Both the position numbers and the translations under genes were made by a program. DNA of 64,000 bases from Lutibacter sp. (GTDB lineage: Bacteria; Bacteroidota; Bacteroidia; Flavobacteriales; Flavobacteriaceae), in contig JAKIVA010000008.1 in assembly GCA_021647265.1 (NCBI GenBank), positions 7,975 through 71,974 on the forward strand. The letters run 5' to 3'. Positions 1-6,887 of the stretch are shown here, piece after piece. The notes under the pieces were generated by a model. It did not search any database and was not told the origin of the DNA. It saw only the letters and a list, made by a program, of their open reading frames with translations. Position 1 is the stretch's first letter. Each line of letters opens with the position of its first letter.

Positions 1-1
1 G

Positions 2-1039
2 GATTTTAAATTAAACTTATATGCAAAGGAAATTTTTGTTTTCACACCTGATGGTGACTTAAAAGCATTACCTAAAAATGCAACTGCGTTAGATTTTGCT
101 TTTGCAATTCACACACAAGTTGGCATGAATTGTAGAGGAGCAAAAATTAATGGTAAATTAAAACCTATTAGTCATCAACTAAAAAGTGGAGATCAAGTTG
201 AAATTATAACCTCAAAAAATCAAAAACCAAATATTGGTTGGTTAGATTTTGTTGTAACTGCAAGAGCGAGAACTCGTATAAAAAACTTATTAAAAGAAGA
301 TCAGAAAAAAATTGCTGAAGAAGGTAAAGAAATTTTAACTCGAAAACTTCGTCATTTAAAAATTAAGTTATCAGAAAAAGTTATAAATGAACTGGTGAAT
401 TTCTTTAAATTGAAAACAAGTTTAGATTTATTTTATAGAATGGGTAATGGATCTATTGACAATAATCAACTCAAAGAGTTTATTTCTAAACGCAACAACG
501 CTTTTGTAAGCTTCTTTAAGAACAGGATGAAACGGAATCCAACTAAATCTACAACTATTGATAATGAAGAAATTATTGACAAATATGACTCATTAGTTTT
601 TGGAAAAGAAGAAGAACAGTTAGATTATAAAACATCGCCTTGTTGTAGCCCAATTCCAGGCGATAAAGTATTTGGGTTTATTACTATTAATGATGGAATA
701 AAAATACATAAAAAAGATTGTCCGAATGCTATAAGCCTACAATCTAATTACGCTTATAGAATAATTAAAGCAAAATGGATTGACTCAACCAAACAAGAAT
801 TTAAGGCTATTTTAAAAATTTATGGGGCTGATCACGTAGGAATGGTAAATGAGATAACTCAAATTATCTCAAAAAATATGAATGTCAACATTCATGGGTT
901 AAATATTTCAGGTCATGATGGTATTTTTGAAGGTGATATTACAGTAAGCGTTCAAAATCAATCTCAACTTCAAAAATTAAGCGATAGCATAAAAAAAATT
1001 GAAGGAATTGACTCTGTTAAAAGAATTTATAAACATTAA
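2..1039 (+). CDS. RelA/SpoT-family (p)ppGpp synthetase/hydrolase, C-terminal part (5' end outside window)
   Basis: The reading frame is open from base 2, upstream of the first internal Met at 125, so this is the 3' portion of a gene that starts outside the window. It opens inside a TGS domain (KEIFVFTPDGDLKALP, then ALDFAFAIHTQVG). A helical region follows, then the conserved-cysteine segment (SPCCSPIPGDKVFGF with HKKDCPNA), then a C-terminal ACT domain ending in GIDSVKRIYKH. This order is the regulatory half of long RSH enzymes, which make and degrade (p)ppGpp during starvation. The hydrolase and synthetase domains are not visible, so I cannot say whether it is Rel-like or SpoT-like. The fur-type gene follows after about 100 bases. 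Confidence 0.94.
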   Translation, partial: DFKLNLYAKEIFVFTPDGDLKALPKNATALDFAFAIHTQVGMNCRGAKINGKLKPISHQLKSGDQVEIITSKNQKPNIGWLDFVVTARARTRIKNLLKEDQKKIAEEGKEILTRKLRHLKIKLSEKVINELVNFFKLKTSLDLFYRMGNGSIDNNQLKEFISKRNNAFVSFFKNRMKRNPTKSTTIDNEEIIDKYDSLVFGKEEEQLDYKTSPCCSPIPGDKVFGFITINDGIKIHKKDCPNAISLQSNYAYRIIKAKWIDSTKQEFKAILKIYGADHVGMVNEITQIISKNMNVNIHGLNISGHDGIFEGDITVSVQNQSQLQKLSDSIKKIEGIDSVKRIYKH

Positions 1040-1102
1040 TTTTATTCACAATTAAAGTTAATAAATATGCGAATGACTTATACTATATTAAAAAATAAAA
1101 AT

Positions 1103-1124
1103 TAACTTTGCTATAATAGCTTTG
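1103..1124 (+). promoter_or_regulatory. Candidate promoter of the fur-type gene
   Basis: Two overlapping matches to the Bacteroidota -7 element TAnnTTTG are present: TAACTTTG at 1103-1110 and TAGCTTTG at 1117-1124. The ATG is 20 bases beyond the second. No clear -33 TTG lies at the ideal distance, so this rests on the -7 element alone. Confidence 0.4.
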
Positions 1125-1143
1125 CAACTCAAATATTATTTTT

Positions 1144-1587
1144 ATGAGTATTGAAAATCAAAAGATTGTTAAAAACGTTTTTATTAAATTTTTAGAAGAA
1201 AACAGTCATAGAAAAACTCCTGAACGATTTGCTATTCTACAAGAAATTTATGATTTAGATCACCATTTTGATATAGAGTCTCTTTATATTCAAATGAAAA
1301 ATAAAAATTACAGAGTTAGCAGAGCAACATTATACAATACCATAGAATTACTTCTAGATTCAGGACTGGTTAGAAAACATCAATTTGGGCAAAACCAAGC
1401 TCACTATGAAAAATCTTACTTCGATAAACAGCATGACCATATTATTTTAACAGATACACACGAAGTGCTTGAATTTTGTGACCCTAGAATTCAAATAATT
1501 AAAAAGACAATAGAAGAAACTTTTAATATTGATATTCACAATCATTCTCTTTATTTCTACGGAACAAAAAAAACTAAAAACAACTAA
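1144..1587 (+). CDS. Fur-family transcriptional regulator lacking the CxxC zinc motif
   Basis: This 147-residue protein has the usual Fur-family size. A winged-helix region spans about residues 20-85 (TPERFAILQEIYDLDHHFD, then the recognition helix SRATLYNTIELLLDSGLV). A short dimerisation domain follows with HDH near 97-99 and FCDPRI near 111-116. In classical Fur/PerR/Zur the segment before this carries a CxxC pair for structural zinc; here that position reads TDTH (103-106), so the zinc site appears lost. Only one Cys (112) lies in the region. Which metal or signal it senses cannot be read from the sequence. purA follows 15 bases later, suggesting co-transcription. Fur-family membership is firm, subfamily open. 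Confidence 0.9.
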   Translation: MSIENQKIVKNVFIKFLEENSHRKTPERFAILQEIYDLDHHFDIESLYIQMKNKNYRVSRATLYNTIELLLDSGLVRKHQFGQNQAHYEKSYFDKQHDHIILTDTHEVLEFCDPRIQIIKKTIEETFNIDIHNHSLYFYGTKKTKNN

Positions 1588-1602
1588 CATATATAAAGCA
1601 AG

Positions 1603-2874
1603 ATGGCAGTAAACTTATTACTAGGATTACAATGGGGAGATGAAGGAAAAGGTAAAATTGTTGATGTTCTTACCTCTGATTACGATATCATTGCACGGTT
1701 TCAAGGTGGTCCAAATGCTGGGCATACCTTAATATTTAATGGGCATAAACATGTTTTACATACCATTCCATCAGGTATTTTTCATAAAAACGCCATAAAT
1801 ATAGTTGGCAATGGAGTTGTAATAGATCCCGTTATTTTTAAAAAAGAATTAGACAACCTATCTTCATTTAAATTAGATTTTAAAAATAAATTATTAATAT
1901 CTAGAAAAGCACATTTAATTTTACCCACACATCGCCTACTCGACGCTGCTAGTGAAACTGCAAAAGGTAAAGCAAAAATTGGATCAACTTTAAAAGGAAT
2001 TGGCCCAACGTATATGGATAAAACTGGCAGAAACGGTATAAGAGTTGGTGACTTAGAATTAGACAATTGGAAAGAGAAATACCAATTACTAGCAAAGAAA
2101 CATCTCAAAATGTTAAATTTCTTTGATGTTGATATTCAGTTCGATTTAAATGAACTTGAAACTGAATTTTTTAAAGCAATAAAGGTATTAAAACAATTAA
2201 CTTTTATTGATAGTGAAGAATACTTAAACAATGCTCTAAAAAATAAAAAAACTATATTAGCTGAAGGAGCTCAAGGTTCTTTACTAGATATTGATTTTGG
2301 TACTTACCCTTTTGTTACATCCTCAACTACAACTGCTGCTGGTGCCTGCACTGGTTTAGGTGTTCCTCCTAATAAAATTGGAGAAGTATTTGGTATTTTT
2401 AAAGCCTATGTTACACGTGTAGGCTCTGGCCCTTTCCCTACAGAATTATTTGATGAAGATGGAGAAATGATGGCAAAAGTTGGTCATGAATTTGGTGCTA
2501 CAACAGGCCGACCACGTAGATGTGGCTGGTTAGATTTAGTTGCTTTAAAATATGCCGTTGAAATTAATGGTGTTACACAGTTAATGATGATGAAAGGTGA
2601 TGTACTTTCTGGCTTTGAAAAATTAAAAGTTTGTACATCATACAATTATAAAGGAACTGAAATAAACCACTTTCCTTATAATATTGAAGAACACAATGTT
2701 ACTCCAATATATTCTGAACTAAAAGGATGGAAAGAAGATTTAACTTCTATGACAACAGCAAATACACTTCCCAAAGAATTAATTGAGTACATTCAATTTA
2801 TTGAAGACTTTGTTGAAGTTCCTGTAAAAATTGTTTCTGTTGGACCCGATAGAAAACAAACTATTATGAGATAA
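1603..2874 (+). CDS. purA: Adenylosuccinate synthase
   Basis: This cytoplasmic enzyme joins IMP and aspartate, using GTP, to make adenylosuccinate, the first committed step from IMP to AMP. The 423-residue length is normal. The N-terminal phosphate loop GDEGKGK lies at residues 12-18, followed by GGPNAGHT and its catalytic His. Downstream are the IMP-site segment GSTLKGIGPTYMDK, the EGAQGSLLDIDFGTYPFVTSS block, TGRPRRCGW, and the guanine-binding C-terminal SVGPDRKQTI. It sits 15 bases behind the fur-type gene and is followed by a long imperfect hairpin that probably ends the unit. Confidence 0.98.
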   Translation: MAVNLLLGLQWGDEGKGKIVDVLTSDYDIIARFQGGPNAGHTLIFNGHKHVLHTIPSGIFHKNAINIVGNGVVIDPVIFKKELDNLSSFKLDFKNKLLISRKAHLILPTHRLLDAASETAKGKAKIGSTLKGIGPTYMDKTGRNGIRVGDLELDNWKEKYQLLAKKHLKMLNFFDVDIQFDLNELETEFFKAIKVLKQLTFIDSEEYLNNALKNKKTILAEGAQGSLLDIDFGTYPFVTSSTTTAAGACTGLGVPPNKIGEVFGIFKAYVTRVGSGPFPTELFDEDGEMMAKVGHEFGATTGRPRRCGWLDLVALKYAVEINGVTQLMMMKGDVLSGFEKLKVCTSYNYKGTEINHFPYNIEEHNVTPIYSELKGWKEDLTSMTTANTLPKELIEYIQFIEDFVEVPVKIVSVGPDRKQTIMR

Positions 2875-2888
2875 AAACTAAAATATGG

Positions 2889-2975
2889 TAAAGCGTCATT
2901 ATAAATAAGGTGAAACAATGTTTATGTCGTTAAACAGTTTTTCATCTTTCCTCACTTTATAATGACGTTTTTTTT
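2889..2975 (+). terminator. Long imperfect hairpin after purA with T-tract (terminator or palindromic repeat)
   Basis: The segment AAGCGTCATTATAAATAAGG near 2891-2910 is an imperfect inverted copy of CCTCACTTTATAATGACGTT near 2950-2969, which runs into eight Ts. The loop is about 40 bases, longer than in most intrinsic terminators. The GTCATTnnnA core resembles other palindromic intergenic elements in this window, so it may be a repeat that also terminates purA transcription. Confidence 0.55.
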
Positions 2976-3037
2976 AACTCACTTTTATAACTTCCCTTAT
3001 TACTTTTTCATTAGTTTTGTAACAAATTAAAATAAGT

Positions 3038-4576
3038 TTGAAAAAATTACTACTTATCGTTGTTATACTATTTGGTATTATTGGATATTCTCAATCTAAA
3101 AAAATTAAAATTTTACATGCTGATAATACATTAGTTAAACCTGAATACCCTGGTGCCACTATATCCTTAGGAAATGTTTTTATAGAGCATGAAGGTGCAA
3201 CATTACGCTGTGATAAAGCTTACATTTATCAAGAGAAAAAATTGATAAAAGCAATGGGAAATGTAATCATTAATCAAGGCGATACCATAATTCAATACAG
3301 TAAATACACCGATTATAATGGTAATAAAAAAATAGCTACCTCTTGGGGAGATGTGTTTTTAAAAGATGAATTTATGGAGCTAAGAACAGACACGTTAAGA
3401 TTTGACAGGGTTCTTCAACATTTATTTTATAAAAGTGGCGGTACAATTAAAGATACAACCAATGTTTTAACAAGTAAAATTGGGAACTACTATTTAAAAA
3501 CTAATAAATTTCAAGCTTTTACAGAGGTTGAGGTCGTAAATAAAGATAGTAAATTAGTCTCAAATCATTTAGATTATTATACCGATACAGGCATTGCAGA
3601 ACTATATGGGCCTTCAACAATAACAAGTAAAGAAAACTCTATTTATACTGAAAGAGGGCATCACAATTCAAAAACAAACATTTCTTATTTTTTAAAACAA
3701 TCAAAAATATTTTATGGAGATAGAACTGTTAAAGGAGATAGCTTATATTACGATAAAAATATTGATTTTGCTTCTGCTACAGGAAACATAAAAGTTGTTG
3801 ATACTGTAAACAATACCGTAATTAAAGGTGGTTACGCTGAAGTTTTCAAGTTAAAAGATTCTTTATTTATCACAAAAAGAGCTGTAGCTATTTCAAAAAT
3901 GGAAAAAGATTCACTTTATATCCACGGAGATACAATTATGGTTACAGGTAAAGTTGATGAACGTATTACGAGAACTTTTAATCGTGTGAAATTTTTCAAA
4001 TCAGATTTACAAGGAAAATGTGACTCATTGGTTTCAAATGAAAAATCAGGTATTACTAAATTATTTAAAAATCCTGTTTTATGGACTGAAGGAAACCAAA
4101 TAACAGGTGATACTATTTATTTAATTTCAAACCTTAAAACTGAACAACTAGACTCTTTAAAAATTTTAAACAATGCTTTTATGATTAAAAAAGATTCAAG
4201 TGGTTTTAGTCAATTAAAGGGAAAGTATATGTACGGTAAGTTTAAAAATAACGATTTACAATCCTTAAATGTTATTGGAAATAGCGAATCTATTTTATTT
4301 CTAAGAAATGAAGATCAACAACTTATAGGTATTGACAAAAAAAAATGTAGTAAAAATATTTTTATAGGGTTAGAAAACAATGAATTTAGTTTTATTGAGT
4401 ACTATGATATGATTGAAGGTAAAACATATCCTCCTTCTCAATTTGAAAAATTAGATCCTAATGAAAAACTATTTAGAGGTTTTATATGGAGAGAAGATGA
4501 ACGGCCTTTAACAAAAGACGATATTTTTATTCATGAAGAATCAACTATTCAAAAGAAAGATTTAGAAAAAAATTGA
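3038..4576 (+). CDS. OstA/LptA-like protein, predicted envelope lipopolysaccharide-transport family
   Basis: The start is TTG at 3038, chosen because it is followed directly by a signal peptide (KKLLLIVVILFGIIGYSQS). A TAGTTTTG -7-like element lies at 3012-3019. The mature protein carries repeated beta-jellyroll-like motifs typical of OstA/LptA domains: GATISLGNVFIEHEGATLRCDKAYIYQEKK, AMGNVIINQGDTI and later GDSLYYDKNIDFASATGNIKV. In E. coli LptA bridges LPS across the periplasm; Bacteroidota have longer OstA-like proteins such as this 512-residue one, whose exact role is less clear. The C-terminus is charged (QKKDLEKN). It overlaps the aminotransferase gene by four bases (TTGA), implying translational coupling. 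Confidence 0.85.
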   Translation: MKKLLLIVVILFGIIGYSQSKKIKILHADNTLVKPEYPGATISLGNVFIEHEGATLRCDKAYIYQEKKLIKAMGNVIINQGDTIIQYSKYTDYNGNKKIATSWGDVFLKDEFMELRTDTLRFDRVLQHLFYKSGGTIKDTTNVLTSKIGNYYLKTNKFQAFTEVEVVNKDSKLVSNHLDYYTDTGIAELYGPSTITSKENSIYTERGHHNSKTNISYFLKQSKIFYGDRTVKGDSLYYDKNIDFASATGNIKVVDTVNNTVIKGGYAEVFKLKDSLFITKRAVAISKMEKDSLYIHGDTIMVTGKVDERITRTFNRVKFFKSDLQGKCDSLVSNEKSGITKLFKNPVLWTEGNQITGDTIYLISNLKTEQLDSLKILNNAFMIKKDSSGFSQLKGKYMYGKFKNNDLQSLNVIGNSESILFLRNEDQQLIGIDKKKCSKNIFIGLENNEFSFIEYYDMIEGKTYPPSQFEKLDPNEKLFRGFIWREDERPLTKDDIFIHEESTIQKKDLEKN

Positions 4577-5760
4577 AAGAAGATTTCTTTAAATATCAGG
4601 CACAAACTTCCAACCATCCATTGGCCATAGCAATATCCCATGCCAATGAAAGCTTTATATATGATATTAATGGCAAATCATATTTAGATTTTATAGCTGG
4701 TGTTTCAGCCAATACATTGGGACACAACCACCCTAAAATATCACAAGCAATAAAAGAGCAAGTCGACAAATATACCCATGTAATGGTGTATGGAGAATTT
4801 ATTCAACAGCCACAAGTGAGTCTAACTAAGTTATTAGCTGAAAATATACCTAAACCACTAGAGACAGTATACCTTACTAATTCTGGTACAGAAGCAACTG
4901 AAGGCGCCTTAAAGTTAGCTAAAAGATATACTGGCAGACACGAAATAATAGCAGCAAAAAATTCCTACCATGGAAATACACAAGGTTCTATGAGTGTTTG
5001 CGGAGCTGAACAACAAAATAGCGCATTTAGACCATTAATCCCAGGTATTCAATTTATTGAATTTAATAATGTTATTGATATACAGAAAATAACTTCAAAA
5101 ACTGCTGCTGTAATTTTAGAAACCATTCAAGGTGGTGCTGGTTTTATTGAACCAAAAAATAATTATTTAAAAAAAGTAAAAGAAAAATGTGATGAGGTTG
5201 GTGCTTTACTTATTTTAGATGAAATACAAACTGGAATTGGAAGAACAGGCAAATTATTTGGCTTTGAAAATTACAGTGTTGTCCCTCACATAATTATTGC
5301 AGGTAAAGGCTTAGGTGGCGGAATGCCAATTGGCGCTTTTATAGCTTCAAACAAAATTATGAGTTGTTTGAAAAACCATCCAAAACTTGGACATATTACA
5401 ACTTTTGGAGGGCATCCGGTAATTGCGGCAGCAGCGAATGCGACATTAACCGAATTATTTAATTCAAATCTTATTAAAGAAACTCTTTACAAAGAAAAAT
5501 TAATTCGAAAATCCCTAATACATCCATTAATTACAGAGGTTAGAGGTAAAGGATTAATGTTGGCTGTAATTGTTAAATCTGAGGAAACCGCCTCAAAAGT
5601 AATTTTGAGATGCCTTGACAAAGGATTATTATTGTTTTGGTTATTGTTTGAAGGAAAAGCCATTAGAATAACACCTCCCCTAACAATATCCAATAATGAA
5701 ATAACCAAAGGTTGTACCATAATTCTTGAAACTCTAAATGAAATATTGGCCGAATCTTAA
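4573..5760 (+). CDS. Class III PLP-dependent aminotransferase (acetylornithine/ornithine aminotransferase-like)
   Basis: The start is TTG at 4573, overlapping the previous stop, and gives a 395-residue protein. Fold-type I class III features are present: TNSGTEATEGALKLAKRYTGR for cofactor phosphate binding, ILDEIQTGIGRTGKLFGFE with the Asp that contacts the PLP ring nitrogen, and IIAGKGLGGGMPIGAF containing the Schiff-base Lys, then TTFGGHPVIAAA. The family includes ArgD, ornithine and 4-aminobutyrate aminotransferases, and the sequence alone does not fix the amino donor. No arginine genes are adjacent; the partner is an OstA-like protein, so I do not assign argD. Transcription probably ends in the gap after 5760. 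Confidence 0.9.
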   Translation: MKEDFFKYQAQTSNHPLAIAISHANESFIYDINGKSYLDFIAGVSANTLGHNHPKISQAIKEQVDKYTHVMVYGEFIQQPQVSLTKLLAENIPKPLETVYLTNSGTEATEGALKLAKRYTGRHEIIAAKNSYHGNTQGSMSVCGAEQQNSAFRPLIPGIQFIEFNNVIDIQKITSKTAAVILETIQGGAGFIEPKNNYLKKVKEKCDEVGALLILDEIQTGIGRTGKLFGFENYSVVPHIIIAGKGLGGGMPIGAFIASNKIMSCLKNHPKLGHITTFGGHPVIAAAANATLTELFNSNLIKETLYKEKLIRKSLIHPLITEVRGKGLMLAVIVKSEETASKVILRCLDKGLLLFWLLFEGKAIRITPPLTISNNEITKGCTIILETLNEILAES

Positions 5761-5801
5761 CCTAAATTTCAATACCCTAAAATATTAAAACTTCCTATTA
5801 T

Positions 5802-5841
5802 CTATACAGTATAGTTAAATAAATGTTAATATAGTACCTTG
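5802..5841 (+). promoter_or_regulatory. Palindrome plus possible -7 element ahead of the small ORF
   Basis: CTATAC-A-GTATAG at 5802-5814 is a perfect 6+1+6 palindrome. Twenty bases later lies TACCTTG (5835-5841), one base short of the TAnnTTTG -7 consensus. Together they look like an operator and promoter for the 37-codon ORF at 5917. There is no supporting -33 TTG, so this is tentative. Confidence 0.3.
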
Positions 5842-5916
5842 CAATACACAATAGTGTAACAAAACAAAACGTTAGGCGTCAATTAAGTAGAAACTAACAA
5901 ATTAAAACTATTTATT

Positions 5917-6030
5917 ATGACAACTTTAAATATAAACTTACAACAGCAAAATAGAAAAAAAATAGCTTTTATTAGCTTTACAAATTCCAAAAGATTACAA
6001 TGGAATAAATTTAGAAGATATGGATATTAA
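5917..6030 (+). CDS. Small ORF, 37 codons, unknown function
   Basis: This short frame begins with ATG at 5917 after an A-rich leader (AACAAATTAAAAC) typical of flavobacterial translation starts. It encodes a very basic peptide rich in Gln, Asn, Lys and Arg: it begins MTTLNINLQQQNRKK, has a short hydrophobic patch IAFISF, and ends LQWNKFRRYGY. There is no signal peptide or membrane segment. It stands alone in a 340-base gap between genes, with a palindrome upstream and a good hairpin terminator 45 bases downstream, so it looks like its own transcript. It could be a small protein, the coding part of a regulatory RNA, or chance. I do not recognise the peptide. Confidence 0.45.
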   Translation: MTTLNINLQQQNRKKIAFISFTNSKRLQWNKFRRYGY

Positions 6031-6074
6031 TATAATTTTAAACTAAATATTTAATTTATGAAATATATAACTCT

Positions 6075-6110
6075 AACCTATAGGTAACTAATATCTATAG
6101 GTTTTATTTT
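6075..6110 (+). terminator. Intrinsic terminator after the small ORF
   Basis: AACCTATAG at 6075-6083 pairs perfectly with CTATAGGTT at 6095-6103 around an 11-base loop, followed by a T-rich tail (TTTTATTTT). It is oriented for plus-strand transcription and overlaps the last codons of the minus-strand tlpA-like gene. Confidence 0.7.
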
Positions 6111-6661
6111 GATAATAAATCATCTAATAAATTTCTTACTTTACTACTATTCCAATCGGCTGCACCAGTTTTTGAAATTAAAATAGCGCCATTTTTATCA
6201 AGTAAATAGGTAGCTGGTATACTATTTGTTTTTAAGAATATTTTAGGAGGAGAACTTAATGAATTATACGCAGGTAAATTAAATGCTCTCTTATTAAAAA
6301 AGGTTTCAACTGTTTTTCTATCCTCATTTGTAACAAATATAAAAGTAACTTTATCTTTATAATCATTGTATAATTTTTGAATCATTGGCATTTCAGCTCT
6401 ACAGGGTGGGCACCAGGTTGCCCAAAAATTAATAAAAATAACTTTCCCTTTAAATTCATCAAAATTAATATCCTTTGTATTAAGTCCTCTCAAACTCCAA
6501 TCGTAAGATTTAACAAATTCAACTTTTTTGTTATTTTTTATAGAAGGTGCAAAAGCAAGTTGTCTCATACCCCACTCTCTGGTGGGTGGATATAATAATA
6601 GTACAATTGCTATTACGAAAATAATATTAGATATCGGTTTTTTATTAAATAATTTGTTCAT
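6104..6661 (-). CDS. TlpA-family thiol-disulfide oxidoreductase, membrane-anchored
   Basis: This 185-residue protein has one N-terminal membrane anchor (about residues 11-24, IIFVIAIVLLLYPP) and a periplasmic thioredoxin fold. The redox motif is WCPPC at 83-87 within INFWATWCPPCRAEMPMI, and the cis-Pro loop is NSIPATYLLDKNGAIL. TlpA/ResA-type proteins reduce disulfides in the periplasm, for example during cytochrome c maturation. No cytochrome genes are adjacent, so the substrate is unknown. The gene is monocistronic, diverging from the TonB-dependent receptor at 6888. The 226-base region between the two starts is very AT-rich and holds no motif I can assign. Confidence 0.92.
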   Translation of the reverse strand: MNKLFNKKPISNIIFVIAIVLLLYPPTREWGMRQLAFAPSIKNNKKVEFVKSYDWSLRGLNTKDINFDEFKGKVIFINFWATWCPPCRAEMPMIQKLYNDYKDKVTFIFVTNEDRKTVETFFNKRAFNLPAYNSLSSPPKIFLKTNSIPATYLLDKNGAILISKTGAADWNSSKVRNLLDDLLSK

Positions 6662-6887
6662 ACATAAACATTTAGCTTATCAATATTTTTTATATTCTTT
6701 TTTTTGACAAAAGTAATAAAATTAAATAATCTATACATTTTTTAAGAATTAATAAAAAATATTGAATATATTTGATACTAAATAAACATTTTCACATACT
6801 AATATGTAATAAATGATACATTACCACCCCTAGAATGTTAAATTTTTGTTATATATTGGCCAAATTAATTAACATAAATCAAAATAC

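Noticed and set aside
4573..5760. Calling the class III aminotransferase argD
   Set aside because: No arginine genes are nearby and the family is broad in substrate, so a symbol would be over-precise.
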